NCBI GenBank assembly: GCA_902536515.1
Contig: CACAXU010000007.1
Location: forward strand, 1-38,467
Length of the DNA: 38,467 nt
Reading direction: 5' to 3'
From: an uncultured Litorivicinus sp.
GTDB taxonomy: Bacteria; Pseudomonadota; Gammaproteobacteria; Pseudomonadales; Litorivicinaceae
In this document: positions 1 to 12,710 of the stretch, piece after piece
How the letters are laid out: the number at the start of each line of letters is the position of its first letter
Numbering within the stretch: position 1 is the stretch's first letter
Notes under the pieces: generated by a model
What the model saw: the letters and a program-made list of their open reading frames with translations, nothing else
Database searches by the model: none
What the model was told of the DNA's origin: nothing
Position numbers and translations under genes: made by a program

Positions 1-118
1 CAGTAAGGGCCGCACCCAACAGGCCACCGGTACAGCTCTCAGCCACTGAGATCGTTTCATGCGTCTTGGTAAGTCGCTCATGCACGTCATATAAAATTGC
101 TAAAAGTTCTGAATTCAT
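1..118 (-). CDS. pncC: Nicotinamide-nucleotide amidohydrolase (CinA C-terminal domain/PncC), partial
   Basis: Only the first 39 codons are in the window; the gene runs off the left edge. The translation begins MNSELLAILYDVHERLTKTH and reaches SVAESCTGGLLGAALT, the conserved AESCTGG signature of the CinA C-terminal domain, which deamidates nicotinamide mononucleotide to nicotinate mononucleotide in pyridine nucleotide salvage. The ATG at 118-116 has a GAGGTGG-like ribosome binding site about 8 bases upstream. It is divergent from mutS with only 34 bases between the two starts. The cinA(pncC)-mutS neighbourhood is usual in Pseudomonas-like gammaproteobacteria, where recA often follows. The short N-terminus before the signature suggests the stand-alone PncC form rather than full-length CinA. 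Confidence 0.85.
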   Translation of the reverse strand, partial: MNSELLAILYDVHERLTKTHETISVAESCTGGLLGAALT

Positions 119-152
119 ACACCAATCCACCTCTTTTCTTTAGAATGCCACC

Positions 153-2735
153 ATGGATCAAAAAGCCCCACCGCTTCAGCATACTCCGATGATGCAGCAA
201 TACCTCGCGATTAAGGAACAGCATCCAGCATCGCTGGTATTTTATCGATTGGGCGATTTTTATGAGTTATTCTTCGACGATGCAAAGATAGCGTCGCAAG
301 TACTCGACATTACCCTGACCAGTCGTGGCCAATCGATGGGCGAGCCAGTTCCAATGGCAGGCGTGCCCTATCACGCGGCAGAAAACTATCAAGCTCGTTT
401 GCTCAACGCAGGCTTTGCTGTGGTCGTCTGCGAACAAATAGGTGTTCCTGGCGAGACTAAGGGTCCTGTCGCACGTGAAGTCACGCGCATTCTGACACCT
501 GGCACAGTCACCGATGATGCGTTCATCGACTCTGGCCAGGAACTCTGGGTCGCCTCACTCCATAGTCATGGACTGACCTACTCGGTGGCGTTGGGCTCTG
601 TCTCACGTGGTGAAATTTTGATCTACGACCAGCTCGGTCGCCAAGCCGTCGACAGTTTGTTTACGCGAATTGAACCTAAAGAGTGTCTCACACAGGATGC
701 AGATCTGTTTCCATCTGAGATTCTTCAAGTTGAGGTAGCCCCATGGCACTACACGCTTCAGCAGTTGTCCAGAGAGGTCGAGCGGACGTATCAAGTCACT
801 GATGCCAGAGGTTTAGGTTTGAGTGACGTGAGCGCCCAAGGTCTCGAGGCGACAGCTGCTCTGCTTACCTATCTCCATGATACCCAACGGACCGAGCTCA
901 CTCACTTCTCAAGGCCTAAGCTCATCCGAGATGATAACCGAATCGTCCTCGATCAAACGACACAGAAAAATTTAGAACTGATCCGGACATTACAAGGTGA
1001 ACGGAAACATACTCTCTTGTGGGTTCTTGATCGAACCTCGACTGCCATAGGGAGTCGCGAGCTCACTCGCTGGATTACCTCACCGTATCGCGACACAGCC
1101 ATTCCAAAAAAACGGCTAACTCATATTCGAGAGCTGATTGATTCGGGACTCATTACTTCAATAACCGACCACCTCAAACGGATTGGTGACCTTGAACGCA
1201 TTGTGGCCCGAATCGGTCTCAGATCTGCTCGGCCTCGTGATCTGACGCGACTACGTGACAGCCTCAAAGAGCTCCCAGAACTGAAAGCGCGACTCAGTCA
1301 ATCAACCTATTCATCGGTGAGTCAGCTTGGTGACTCGTTATTACTGCTCGACACGATTCACCAACAGCTCGATCGTGCACTTGAATTGGAGCCATCAGTG
1401 GTCATCAGCGCAGGTGGCGTCATTAAAGAGGGTTTCGATGATGAGCTCGACCAACTCCGCAGATTCTCTCGAGATGCATCGAGTCTTCTGACCGAAATGG
1501 AAGAAACCGAGCGAGTGAACTCGGGGATCACTGGTCTCAAGCTCGGCTACAACCGAGTGCATGGCTACTATTTCGAAATTTCTAAAGCGACACTCGCAAC
1601 CCAAGAAGCACCAATACATTTTCAAAGGCGCCAAACGCTCAAAAACGCTGAACGCTTCACAACACCTGAACTCAAAACCTTTGAAGAAAAAGCATTGTCA
1701 GCAGAAAGCCAGGCCTTAAGTCGCGAACGGCATCTCTTTGATGAGCTATTGAATCCGCTGACTGATGCGATTAATGATCTCAAGACACTCACTCAGCTGT
1801 TGGCCGAACTCGATGTCCTCACCAGTCTCGCATTGGTCGCAAGTCATGAGCGTTGGATCGAACCTGCGTTGTCAGAGACAGTCGAAATACAGATCAATAA
1901 TGGCCGTCACCCAGTCATCGAGAAGGCAAGCGCTCAACCTTTCGTACCAAATAACACGCAGCTCATAACGGAGCAGTCACTTGCGTTAATCACCGGTCCT
2001 AACATGGGTGGTAAATCGACCTACATGCGACAAACAGCACTCATCACACTGCTTGCACGCATTGGAAGTTTCGTCCCAGCAGACAGTGCCTCCATTGGTC
2101 CTGTTGACCGAATTTTTACTCGTATTGGAGCCTCTGATGATCTCGCGGGTGGTCGCTCTACCTTCATGGTCGAGATGATAGAAACCGCCACTATTTTGGC
2201 TGAAGCAACGCACCAATCACTCGTTTTGATGGACGAAGTGGGACGTGGCACCAGCACCTTTGATGGGCTTGCACTGGCGTGGGCATCAGCTGAGGCGCTC
2301 GCGAGGCGGCGTACACTCACACTCTTTGCAACCCATTACTTCGAACTCACGCACTTGCCTGACACTGAGTCATCAGCCTTTAACGTGCACCTCACAGCAA
2401 AAGTGACTGGTGATCAAATTATTTTTTTACATCGTGTTATGGAGGGCCCCACGTCCCGAAGTTATGGGCTCCATGTCGCACGCCGTGCCGGAGTACCGGA
2501 TGAAATCATTGGTCGAGCTGCCTCATATCTTGCCGAACTCGAATCTCAGCAAGTTATTCTTAATCAACAGCCAACACCACAATCAGATTTATTTGATCAG
2601 CCACCTGACCCACTTGTAAGCCACTTGGCCTATCTCGATCCAGATGACTTATCACCGCGAGAAGCTTGGGCCACACTCGAGACACTGGTACTAAAATCAA
2701 GAGAAGCACTTGGCGATTTAGATGCAAACACATAG
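153..2735 (+). CDS. mutS: DNA mismatch repair protein MutS
   Basis: MutS recognises mismatches and small loops and recruits MutL in post-replicative repair. The 860 residues match the family's full length (E. coli 853). The mismatch-binding Phe-x-Glu motif is F36-Y37-E38 within GDFYELF. The Walker A loop GPNMGGKST is at 615-623 and the Walker B segment [12 protein letters not shown] is around 690-701 with D694-E695. The connector, lever and clamp domains lie between, and the dimerisation tail ends near PREAW. The start is an ATG at 153 with no strong Shine-Dalgarno; the next Met (residue 13) begins the conserved MMQQYL block, but related proteins carry about 10 residues before it, which supports the upstream start. 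The gene is intact, so no mutator state is suggested. fdxA follows after 27 bases. Confidence 0.98.
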   Translation: MDQKAPPLQHTPMMQQYLAIKEQHPASLVFYRLGDFYELFFDDAKIASQVLDITLTSRGQSMGEPVPMAGVPYHAAENYQARLLNAGFAVVVCEQIGVPGETKGPVAREVTRILTPGTVTDDAFIDSGQELWVASLHSHGLTYSVALGSVSRGEILIYDQLGRQAVDSLFTRIEPKECLTQDADLFPSEILQVEVAPWHYTLQQLSREVERTYQVTDARGLGLSDVSAQGLEATAALLTYLHDTQRTELTHFSRPKLIRDDNRIVLDQTTQKNLELIRTLQGERKHTLLWVLDRTSTAIGSRELTRWITSPYRDTAIPKKRLTHIRELIDSGLITSITDHLKRIGDLERIVARIGLRSARPRDLTRLRDSLKELPELKARLSQSTYSSVSQLGDSLLLLDTIHQQLDRALELEPSVVISAGGVIKEGFDDELDQLRRFSRDASSLLTEMEETERVNSGITGLKLGYNRVHGYYFEISKATLATQEAPIHFQRRQTLKNAERFTTPELKTFEEKALSAESQALSRERHLFDELLNPLTDAINDLKTLTQLLAELDVLTSLALVASHERWIEPALSETVEIQINNGRHPVIEKASAQPFVPNNTQLITEQSLALITGPNMGGKSTYMRQTALITLLARIGSFVPADSASIGPVDRIFTRIGASDDLAGGRSTFMVEMIETATILAEATHQSLVLMDEVGRGTSTFDGLALAWASAEALARRRTLTLFATHYFELTHLPDTESSAFNVHLTAKVTGDQIIFLHRVMEGPTSRSYGLHVARRAGVPDEIIGRAASYLAELESQQVILNQQPTPQSDLFDQPPDPLVSHLAYLDPDDLSPREAWATLETLVLKSREALGDLDANT

Positions 2736-2762
2736 AATCACGGCCGCACAAAGGAGAGATCT

Positions 2763-3089
2763 ATGACTTTTGTTGTTGTTGATAACTGTATACGCTGTAA
2801 ATACACAGACTGTGTGGAAGTCTGTCCAGTAGATTGTTTCTATGAAGGCCCGAATTTCTTAGTCATCAACCCCGATGAATGCATTGATTGCGCACTCTGT
2901 GAACCAGAGTGTCCAGCGGGGGCAATTCTGTCAGAAGATGAACTGGCAAAGGATCAAAAAGTTTTTATCGAAATCAACGATGAGCTCTCTCGTGTTTGGC
3001 CAAACATCACAGAAAAGGCTGATCCACTTCCCGATGCTGAAGAATGGGACGGGGTACCAAATAAAATCGATCAATTAGATCGTGGCTGA
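2763..3089 (+). CDS. fdxA: 7Fe ferredoxin FdxA ([3Fe-4S][4Fe-4S])
   Basis: Small electron carrier of 108 residues, very close to Azotobacter vinelandii ferredoxin I throughout (shared stretches such as [19 protein letters not shown]). Cys9, Cys17 and Cys50 fit the 3Fe-4S ligands; Cys21, Cys40, Cys43 and Cys46 fit the 4Fe-4S ligands, and Cys25 matches the extra free cysteine of the Azotobacter protein. The C-terminal part ([19 protein letters not shown]) is the conserved extension of this subfamily. A clear ribosome binding site, AAGGAGAGATCT, precedes the ATG. It sits directly behind mutS, as in pseudomonads. Its stop codon abuts the stop position of the decayed rpoS read from the other strand, with no room for an intergenic terminator. 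Confidence 0.96.
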   Translation: MTFVVVDNCIRCKYTDCVEVCPVDCFYEGPNFLVINPDECIDCALCEPECPAGAILSEDELAKDQKVFIEINDELSRVWPNITEKADPLPDAEEWDGVPNKIDQLDRG

Positions 3090-3874
3090 TTAATCGAAAA
3101 TTGTTGCATCCGCCGGTATCCGTCCTGCCTCGACCCTGCGGTGGAACAACCGAAGCGGTTCGACCTGAATCTGCCTAACCTACTCCCGTGTGGTACCTAA
3201 TCGCTCACTAATTGCCGATAATGTTTCATTGTCACGACCATCCAAACCATATCGCCGTATCACAACCATCCGCAGAAGATCGGGGAGCAGGTTAAGCGAG
3301 GTAGGCACATTCGCGCGATCTTCCTGACTCATGCCAGCTCCTGAGGGCTCGATGCATCTGACTTCAGTAGATCAACAACACCAATCGATCCATCCGAACG
3401 ATCGACGACCTGATCGAGTGAGACAACTTGCTCACTTGGGGTTAAACCAGTGGTCTATGTTTCGCTTTGCATATCCTAGAAACCTCGCATTTTCTGCTTC
3501 AATCGCTCCCGCTCCCAACGAAATTCACGCTGTTTATGGATCGGGATTCGGACAATTTTCACTTGATTAATGAGTGCTTGCTCGACCGCTTGCCGAATCC
3601 AGGAGGCTACATAGGTAAAAAAACGACTACCCATTTCAGGATCATATTTATCTACTGCGCGCATCGACCCAAGATTCCCTGCTTCCGCTAAATCAGTGAC
3701 AACCAATCCGCGGCCGCGTTAGCGGCCAGCCTAACTGATCGTTAATTTCAGGTTTCTCTGCATTAATCCCGTGTAGGTCTTCCGACAACACTTGTGTACA
3801 AGACGGCGCAGCTAAAGTTCTTCCTTCACGGTCACCAGTTCATGCTTATTGAGATGGTTCAAGTGGGTTGCATT
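3090..3874 (-). pseudogene. rpoS: Decayed rpoS (stationary-phase sigma factor S), multiple stops and frameshift
   Basis: Read on the minus strand, this stretch lines up with RpoS along most of its length but cannot encode it. Recognisable parts are a weak N-terminal match near NATHL, the region 2 block AEAGNLGSMRAVDKYDPE and SWIRQAVEQALINQ, region 3 (VVSLDQ, GVVDLLKS), and region 4 (VVIRRYGLDGRDNETLSAI, VRQIQVE). In-frame stops lie at 3812-3814, 3731-3733, 3719-3721, 3476-3478, 3455-3457 and 3180-3182, the last just before VRQIQVE in the region 4 helix. The frame changes near 3329-3345. Between the IRLPIH-like motif and SLD about 12 codons are missing compared with E. coli RpoS. Position next to nlpD and fdxA is the canonical rpoS locus. 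The 3875-3960 remainder up to nlpD shows no start codon for it and only stop-rich sequence. Confidence 0.9.
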
Positions 3875-3960
3875 AGATCGTGAATCAATAATAACGATCT
3901 CCTTATTTCGGAGAGACACTTATATTCATTCTCGATTGGACAGCGTCATGGACTGAAGGA

Positions 3961-4809
3961 CTAGGACCTGCGCTTTGGTAGCAATAAAACCGGATTGACT
4001 GGCTTACCCTGTTTTCTGATCTCAAAATGCAGCTTCACTCGATCAGTTCCGGTGGATCCCATCTTTGCGATCACTTGGCCTGCTTGCACCACATCACCGA
4101 CCTTCACAGCCAAACTCTGATTGTGACCATATGCACTCAGCAGCTTCCCTTGATGACTAATGATTACGAGATTACCGAAACCAACCAACCCGTCACCGGC
4201 ATAAACCACACGGCCTCTGGCAGCAGCTTTCACTGGAGAGCCCACTTGACCACCAATCTGAATCGACCGACTGAACCGCGTCTTTTCGGAATACGCTTCA
4301 AGAATCGGACCGTTCACAGGCCATTGCCAGCCTGTAAACTTAGGCACCGGAGTCACTTTAGGTTTAGGTTTAGGTTTAGGTTTGGGCTTTGCTTTAGGGG
4401 CAACTTTCGGCTTTTGCACCGCTGCTGGCTTCTCTGTTGGCTCGGGCTCAGCTCTGATCGACGGTGGGATCACGGATTTCGGCTGAGGTTTCGGTTTTAG
4501 CTCAGATTCGGGTGGCACCTCGCCCTTTAGTAGTAGTGACTGCCCAGGGATGATCACGTCAGAATTTAGTTGGTTTCGACGACGCAAGATGTCCGGATCT
4601 TGATCGAAACGCCATGCAATCGAAAATAGTGTATCGCCGCGTCTCACTACGTAGCGCAATCCGGGTTCTTCTGCATCGAGATTCCCGGTATCAATCATTG
4701 TGACCTCTGGCTGCACACGCTCAAGTGGGCGCGCTAAATTATCGGTTGGCACTTCATAAGGTGCCGAACAGCCAACCAGTAAACCGATCATGATCCACAA
4801 ACGTCTCAT
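3961..4809 (-). CDS. nlpD: Lipoprotein NlpD: LysM plus degenerate M23 (LytM) domain, amidase activator
   Basis: NlpD is an outer-membrane lipoprotein that activates cell-wall amidases (AmiC in E. coli) at division. The 282 residues begin with a lipoprotein signal, MRRLWIMIGLLVGC, with lipobox LVGC and Cys14. A LysM domain follows (YVVRRGDTLFSIAWRFDQD, about residues 47-90), then a Pro/Lys-rich linker with (KP)n repeats, then a C-terminal M23 domain (GRVVYAGDGLVGFGNLVIIS, GSTGTDRVKLHFEIR). The zinc ligands of active M23 enzymes are absent: the His/Asp of the first motif are missing and HxH reads KLH, as expected of an activator. I chose the ATG at 4809, which overlaps the preceding stop as ATGA, over an upstream in-frame start that would bury the signal peptide. 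Normally rpoS lies downstream; here only a remnant does. Confidence 0.95.
   Translation of the reverse strand: MRRLWIMIGLLVGCSAPYEVPTDNLARPLERVQPEVTMIDTGNLDAEEPGLRYVVRRGDTLFSIAWRFDQDPDILRRRNQLNSDVIIPGQSLLLKGEVPPESELKPKPQPKSVIPPSIRAEPEPTEKPAAVQKPKVAPKAKPKPKPKPKPKVTPVPKFTGWQWPVNGPILEAYSEKTRFSRSIQIGGQVGSPVKAAARGRVVYAGDGLVGFGNLVIISHQGKLLSAYGHNQSLAVKVGDVVQAGQVIAKMGSTGTDRVKLHFEIRKQGKPVNPVLLLPKRRS
4357..4386. repeat. Hexanucleotide tandem repeat (5 x TTTAGG-like) in nlpD
   Basis: Four perfect TTTAGG units followed by one TTTGGG unit on the plus strand. On the coding strand each unit is CCTAAA and encodes Pro-Lys, giving the (KP)n linker between the LysM and M23 domains. Because the unit is 6 bases, gain or loss would change linker length without shifting frame. 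Confidence 0.85.
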
Positions 4810-5684
4810 CGAATCGTGGTCCCGTTGTCTGTCGAGAACCTCAAAACCAGTAATGCCAATATGAAACCAGTTAGCCCAAATGCCATTGGAATCCACAGCA
4901 GTTCTCGGGTCGGTAACAGTAGGATCAACGAACCGTCGTCTCCCGCACCTTGCCATGGCCACACACGAACCAATGCACCGAAAACCACACCTGTCAGACA
5001 ACTCAGGACTTCCGTGTGATATCTAACCAATAGCGCTTTGATCAGATGCGCCATGAATAGAATACCGATTGCACCACCGCCGAAGAATAAAAGTAAGACC
5101 CTGAGATCGAAGGTGCCGACTGCACCAATCAATGCAGGATATACCCCTGTCAGTAACAGCAAAAAGCTACCTGAAATCCCAGGAAGTAACATCGCGGATA
5201 ACGCCATAGCCCCTGCGAACGGCCAAACCCATAATGCAGGGTCAGCGGTTTGTGGTGTTTGCAGTCCTAGACTCAATGCGATCAATACACCAGAAGTTAG
5301 GAGACCCCAATCTTTTACCCGCATCGCGGATCGTAAGTCTGATAAAAGTGCAATGCCCATCGCAGTTACAAGTCCGAAGAAAAAGCCCCAGACGCGCTCA
5401 GGAAATAGATCGAGCCAATCCTTGATCCAATGTGCAAGTGTCACCAACGACATCAGAATCCCAATGAGTAGTGGCAAGACAAAAGCGCCGTCCAACCGAA
5501 CCCATAGGCCGCGGATACCATCGTTTCGAAACACAGCCCACAACTCAGGCGTGACGGCTGTCAATACTGCCAACCACCGCTCATAAATTCCGGTAAGAAA
5601 AGCCACGGTACCGCCGGACACTCCTGGGACTGCGTCGGCAGCACCCATTGCGAGCCCACGGAGCCAGATCGACACCCAACTCAT
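4806..5684 (-). CDS. DUF368 membrane protein, probable undecaprenyl phosphate translocase (PopT family)
   Basis: A 292-residue polytopic inner-membrane protein. The DUF368 hallmark is visible twice: GAADAVPGVSGGTVAFLTGI near residues 14-33 (PGVSGG at 20-25) and LLPGISGSFLLLLTGVYPAL near 166-185 (PGISGS at 168-173), the inverted-repeat pattern of this family. Several further hydrophobic segments are evident, for example 70-85, 200-219 and 264-281. Members studied in Vibrio cholerae and Gram-positives (PopT) return undecaprenyl phosphate across the inner membrane for reuse in peptidoglycan and surface-polymer synthesis; assigning that role here is inference from family. It overlaps pcm and nlpD by ATGA at both ends, so it is translationally embedded between them, a place where most relatives have no such gene. 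Confidence 0.85.
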   Translation of the reverse strand: MSWVSIWLRGLAMGAADAVPGVSGGTVAFLTGIYERWLAVLTAVTPELWAVFRNDGIRGLWVRLDGAFVLPLLIGILMSLVTLAHWIKDWLDLFPERVWGFFFGLVTAMGIALLSDLRSAMRVKDWGLLTSGVLIALSLGLQTPQTADPALWVWPFAGAMALSAMLLPGISGSFLLLLTGVYPALIGAVGTFDLRVLLLFFGGGAIGILFMAHLIKALLVRYHTEVLSCLTGVVFGALVRVWPWQGAGDDGSLILLLPTRELLWIPMAFGLTGFILALLVLRFSTDNGTTIR

Positions 5685-6322
5685 GCAAGACCTGCCAATG
5701 CGGGGACAAAAAATGCGTTATCAAGAGGAATCTCGTTGATGGTCTCTCCATCACGGATGTGCAAAATTAACTGCTGTCGCTGATCGAGCCCAACAGGAGC
5801 GATCAAACGTCCACCATCAGCCAGTTGCTCAAATAAAGTTTCAGGAACTGATTCAGGGCAAGCAGCCAGAATAATACCGTCGAAAGGCGCGAAGTCAGGC
5901 CAACCGAGTAATCCATCACCATGTCGAATCACCACATTCTCTAGCCCAAGCACATCCGTGCGCTTCCTGGCTTCAGTTGCCAAGGGCGCAATGCGCTCAA
6001 TCGCAAATACTTGATCAGCCAAATGACACAAGAGGCCTGTCTGAAACCCGGAGCCTGCGCCGACTTCCAGCACTCGACCCAAATGACGACCACCGCGCAG
6101 TAACTCCAACATGCGAGCAACAATAGATGGTTGCGTGAGGGTTTGCTGATAGCCAAGCGGCAATGTCATGTCGGTGTAGGCTGAATCGGCAACTGCAGGA
6201 TCGACAAATAAGTGCCGTGGTACACGACGAAATGCATCAAGCACAAAAATATCGTTAATACCCAAGTCACCGAGTTTTTCAACAAGACGACTTTGGCCAC
6301 GCTCATGTAGAAGCTCGTGCAT
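5681..6322 (-). CDS. pcm: Protein-L-isoaspartate O-methyltransferase Pcm
   Basis: Pcm uses S-adenosylmethionine to methylate L-isoaspartyl residues in damaged proteins so they can be repaired. The 213 residues have the family's usual length. Visible motifs are VPRHLFVDPAVADSAYTD, the substrate region LPLGYQQTLTQPSIVARMLE, and the SAM-binding loop VLEVGAGSGFQTGLL, followed by an acidic residue (AIERI) that would hold the ribose. The ATG at 6322 lies 20 bases inside the end of truD; its end overlaps the DUF368 gene by ATGA. The usual surE partner, which sits between pcm and truD in E. coli and Pseudomonas, is absent. Confidence 0.96.
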   Translation of the reverse strand: MHELLHERGQSRLVEKLGDLGINDIFVLDAFRRVPRHLFVDPAVADSAYTDMTLPLGYQQTLTQPSIVARMLELLRGGRHLGRVLEVGAGSGFQTGLLCHLADQVFAIERIAPLATEARKRTDVLGLENVVIRHGDGLLGWPDFAPFDGIILAACPESVPETLFEQLADGGRLIAPVGLDQRQQLILHIRDGETINEIPLDNAFFVPALAGLA

Positions 6323-7367
6323 GTGCCTCCTGCAGGTTCCCTAATTCGTTGAATAGTGCTGTCGCAAACGAGCCCTTCGGCAACCAAAACGACAACTCGA
6401 GTGTATGCCCTGACACCTCGGCTTCCAATTGCATTGGCAGAAATCGGACAGCGCGTCGCTCCTCATTCCGAAAAACTCCAGTCATCCATGTAAAAAGTTC
6501 TGGATCGATCTTCAATATCGAGCTTTCGAACGCCGCCTGTTCGATCGACGTTTTTGTTTTACGTCCAGCCATCGGAGCAGTGGGATTCAAATCACCGGTC
6601 ACGATCCGCTGCCGAACCGATTCCAACTCGCTGTCTGACACCATAAAATTACTTCCCCGACCCGCCAATGCCACCGCATCACCCATCATAACCTCGAGCC
6701 ACCGGCTTTGACGCAAACGCGCTGCAACGATCGCATTAAATCCCGCAGAACGTGCCGCAGATGCAGCCATTCCATCCTTTGGATGAAGTCGTTGCCGCCC
6801 TGTCGGATCGCGTCGCGCAAGTCGCCGTGCTGTTTCAAGATTTGATCCTGAACGACCGAATCGCTGCAGTCCAAAATAGTTGGGTACACCCTTGGTAGCA
6901 ATCGATTGAATTCGCTCTTCAAGATCACCAACCACCGAACCACGGAGTCTGATTTCAAACCGATTCCCCGCGAGTTGCCCAATTTTTAACTTGCGTTGAT
7001 TTCGCGTGAGCCTTAACACCTCAAGCGATTCGTCGATCACACCCTCTTCAATGACTGCTGTTTCCGGGAGACTGATCCATTGGGTCGCTACGGCACGCGT
7101 ATCTTTTTTACCTGCATAGCCAAGATCCTTGTGCGAAGTCTTTGCTACTTGCGCCAAACGCGACGTTGCTTCCTCTGTCGAGATTCCACGCTTACGAATC
7201 AAAACCCAAAGATGCGGCCCAGTACCTGCAGGTTCAAATCCTAGATCTTCGGTGACGACAAAATCAGACACTTCAGTTCGGTAAGCGCCCGCGAAAACCG
7301 CCTCACCATGCGCCTTCGGAAGATTTACAAAATCGATGGATTGTGATCCATAAACGAGCGTGCTCAA
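6303..7367 (-). CDS. truD: tRNA pseudouridine(13) synthase TruD
   Basis: TruD converts U13 of tRNA-Glu to pseudouridine. The 354 residues include the motif GYAGKKDTRAVATQWISLP, whose D89 matches the catalytic Asp (D80 in E. coli), and the family signature NYFGLQRFGRSGSN in the core. The TRUD insertion domain fits the part between about 160 and 300. The start codon is TTG at 7367-7365, overlapping the ispF stop as TTGA; no ATG offers a better fit, since the conserved N-terminus begins soon after. The end overlaps pcm by 20 bases. Confidence 0.96.
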   Translation of the reverse strand: MSTLVYGSQSIDFVNLPKAHGEAVFAGAYRTEVSDFVVTEDLGFEPAGTGPHLWVLIRKRGISTEEATSRLAQVAKTSHKDLGYAGKKDTRAVATQWISLPETAVIEEGVIDESLEVLRLTRNQRKLKIGQLAGNRFEIRLRGSVVGDLEERIQSIATKGVPNYFGLQRFGRSGSNLETARRLARRDPTGRQRLHPKDGMAASAARSAGFNAIVAARLRQSRWLEVMMGDAVALAGRGSNFMVSDSELESVRQRIVTGDLNPTAPMAGRKTKTSIEQAAFESSILKIDPELFTWMTGVFRNEERRAVRFLPMQLEAEVSGHTLELSFWLPKGSFATALFNELGNLQEAHARAST

Positions 7368-7840
7368 TGGGCGCGCATCAAGACGGCAACCATGACGGCA
7401 ACACCCTCACCACGACCGACGAACCCAAGTTGTTCGGTTGTTGAGGCTTTTACCGAGACGCGATCCAGAGGCGTCTCGAGCACGTCAGCGATGCACTGGC
7501 GCATGGCTTCACGCACTGATCCAATTTTCGGCACTTCACACAAAATCGTGATGTCCAGATTTGAAACGGAATATCCTTTCTGCAAACACAATTGCCGAAC
7601 TTCGCGGGTCAAGGCAGCAGAATCTGCTCCTTTAAATTGGGAATCGGTGTCAGGAAACAACAGACCAATGTCTCCGAGTGCCAAAGCACCAAGCATCGCA
7701 TCCATCACAGCATGCAACACGATATCCCCATCACTGTGTGCGATCAGCCTATAATCACAAGGGACCCAGAGACCACCCAAGGTCATTCCATCGCCGGCCT
7801 CGACCTCGTGAACGTCGAAACCCTGTCCGATACGAATCAT
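7364..7840 (-). CDS. ispF: 2-C-methyl-D-erythritol 2,4-cyclodiphosphate synthase IspF
   Basis: Fifth enzyme of the non-mevalonate isoprenoid pathway; it closes the cyclodiphosphate ring. The protein has 158 residues, typical of the trimeric enzyme. Metal ligands D9 and H11 lie in GQGFDVH, and H43 in HSDGDIVLHAVMDAMLGA. The motifs ALGDIGLLFPDTD and LDITILCEVPKI are also present. It overlaps ispD upstream by ATGA and truD downstream by TTGA. IspD and Dxr are in the same co-directional cluster, so three steps of the pathway are encoded here beside UppS, which consumes the product. Confidence 0.98.
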   Translation of the reverse strand: MIRIGQGFDVHEVEAGDGMTLGGLWVPCDYRLIAHSDGDIVLHAVMDAMLGALALGDIGLLFPDTDSQFKGADSAALTREVRQLCLQKGYSVSNLDITILCEVPKIGSVREAMRQCIADVLETPLDRVSVKASTTEQLGFVGRGEGVAVMVAVLMRAH

Positions 7841-8563
7841 AGCGATGCGTCCTCCTGCGCAGATAAAAGCGCTTCGATTAACTCAAGATCCTCAGGATAG
7901 GTCAGTTTGATATTGGAGCTTCGACCGCGAATCAACCACGGCAATCTCCCATTGGCCTCCATCGCCTGAGATTCATCTGTCACCACCAAACCTGACTGCT
8001 TTGCGGCCTGAAGCGCATCAGACAGCTCGCCCAACCGAAAGACCTGGGGCGTCATTGCATGCCACAGTCCGGTACGATCAACGGTCTCGGCAATGCAACT
8101 ATCGGACTCCTCGGGACACGGACTAATCTGATCCACCCGTTTGAGTGTATCGGCTACTGGAACACCCAACACGACGCCCGGACACCTGGATGATTCAATC
8201 GCATTAACTAACCCATGCAGCTCATATTGGGTAATTAACGGTCGCGCTCCGTCGTGCACAAAGACCCAATCGTCAGCACCGGCACCCTGTGCCCGTATCC
8301 AGTCAATTCCTGCCTGAACACTATCCACTCGCTCTGCACCGCCCTGAATTGGGTATACGCAACCATCACTGGATGTAGCCAATTCGTCAAATCGACGATC
8401 ATCAGCCGGAACAGGAACGATCACTGCTTTAAATACCTTCAGTTTCAAAAATGCCGCTAATACATGGTCGAGCACAGGGCGACCTGCGACCACTGTGTAC
8501 TGTTTTGGCTCCTGCGAGCCAAACCGAAGACCCTTACCACCAGCGGGAATTACAGCCCACAAG

Positions 8564-8571
<8 letters not shown>
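7837..8571 (-). CDS. ispD: 2-C-methyl-D-erythritol 4-phosphate cytidylyltransferase IspD
   Basis: Third step of the non-mevalonate pathway: CTP plus MEP gives CDP-ME. The nucleotide-binding motif WAVIPAGGKGLRFGSQEPKQ lies at the N-terminus and VHDGARPLI in the centre; ETVDRTGLWHAMTPQ and SNIKLTYPEDLELIE are the later family motifs. I place the start at the ATG at 8571, giving 244 residues, close to E. coli IspD (236), and overlapping the ftsB stop by 8 bases. An in-frame start 28 codons upstream exists but would add a non-conserved stretch inside ftsB. It overlaps ispF by ATGA. Confidence 0.96.
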
Positions 8572-12649
<4,078 letters not shown>

Positions 12650-12710
12650 CTACAATCCTTTTGGTAAGACCGCCAACGGTATGACGGATACGTCGTCTTG
12701 GGATGGGTGA

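Noticed and set aside
3476-3706. A 76-codon minus-strand open frame with clear sigma-70 region 2 similarity, possibly a mini sigma factor.
   Set aside because: Flanking sequence on both sides continues the RpoS alignment through stops in the same frame, and the frame lacks region 4 and a ribosome binding site. It is a fragment of the decayed rpoS.
4357-4386. TTTAGG repeats resembling telomeric sequence.
   Set aside because: Only five units, within the nlpD coding sequence, encoding a Pro-Lys linker.
3961-5001. A longer nlpD reading frame with 64 extra N-terminal codons.
   Set aside because: The extra part overlaps the DUF368 gene and places the lipoprotein signal internally. The ATG at 4809 starts exactly at the signal peptide and overlaps the previous stop as ATGA.
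5038-5586. A 182-codon plus-strand open frame opposite DUF368.
   Set aside because: It is an antisense shadow with no recognisable domain; the minus-strand frame has clear DUF368 motifs and coupled overlaps.
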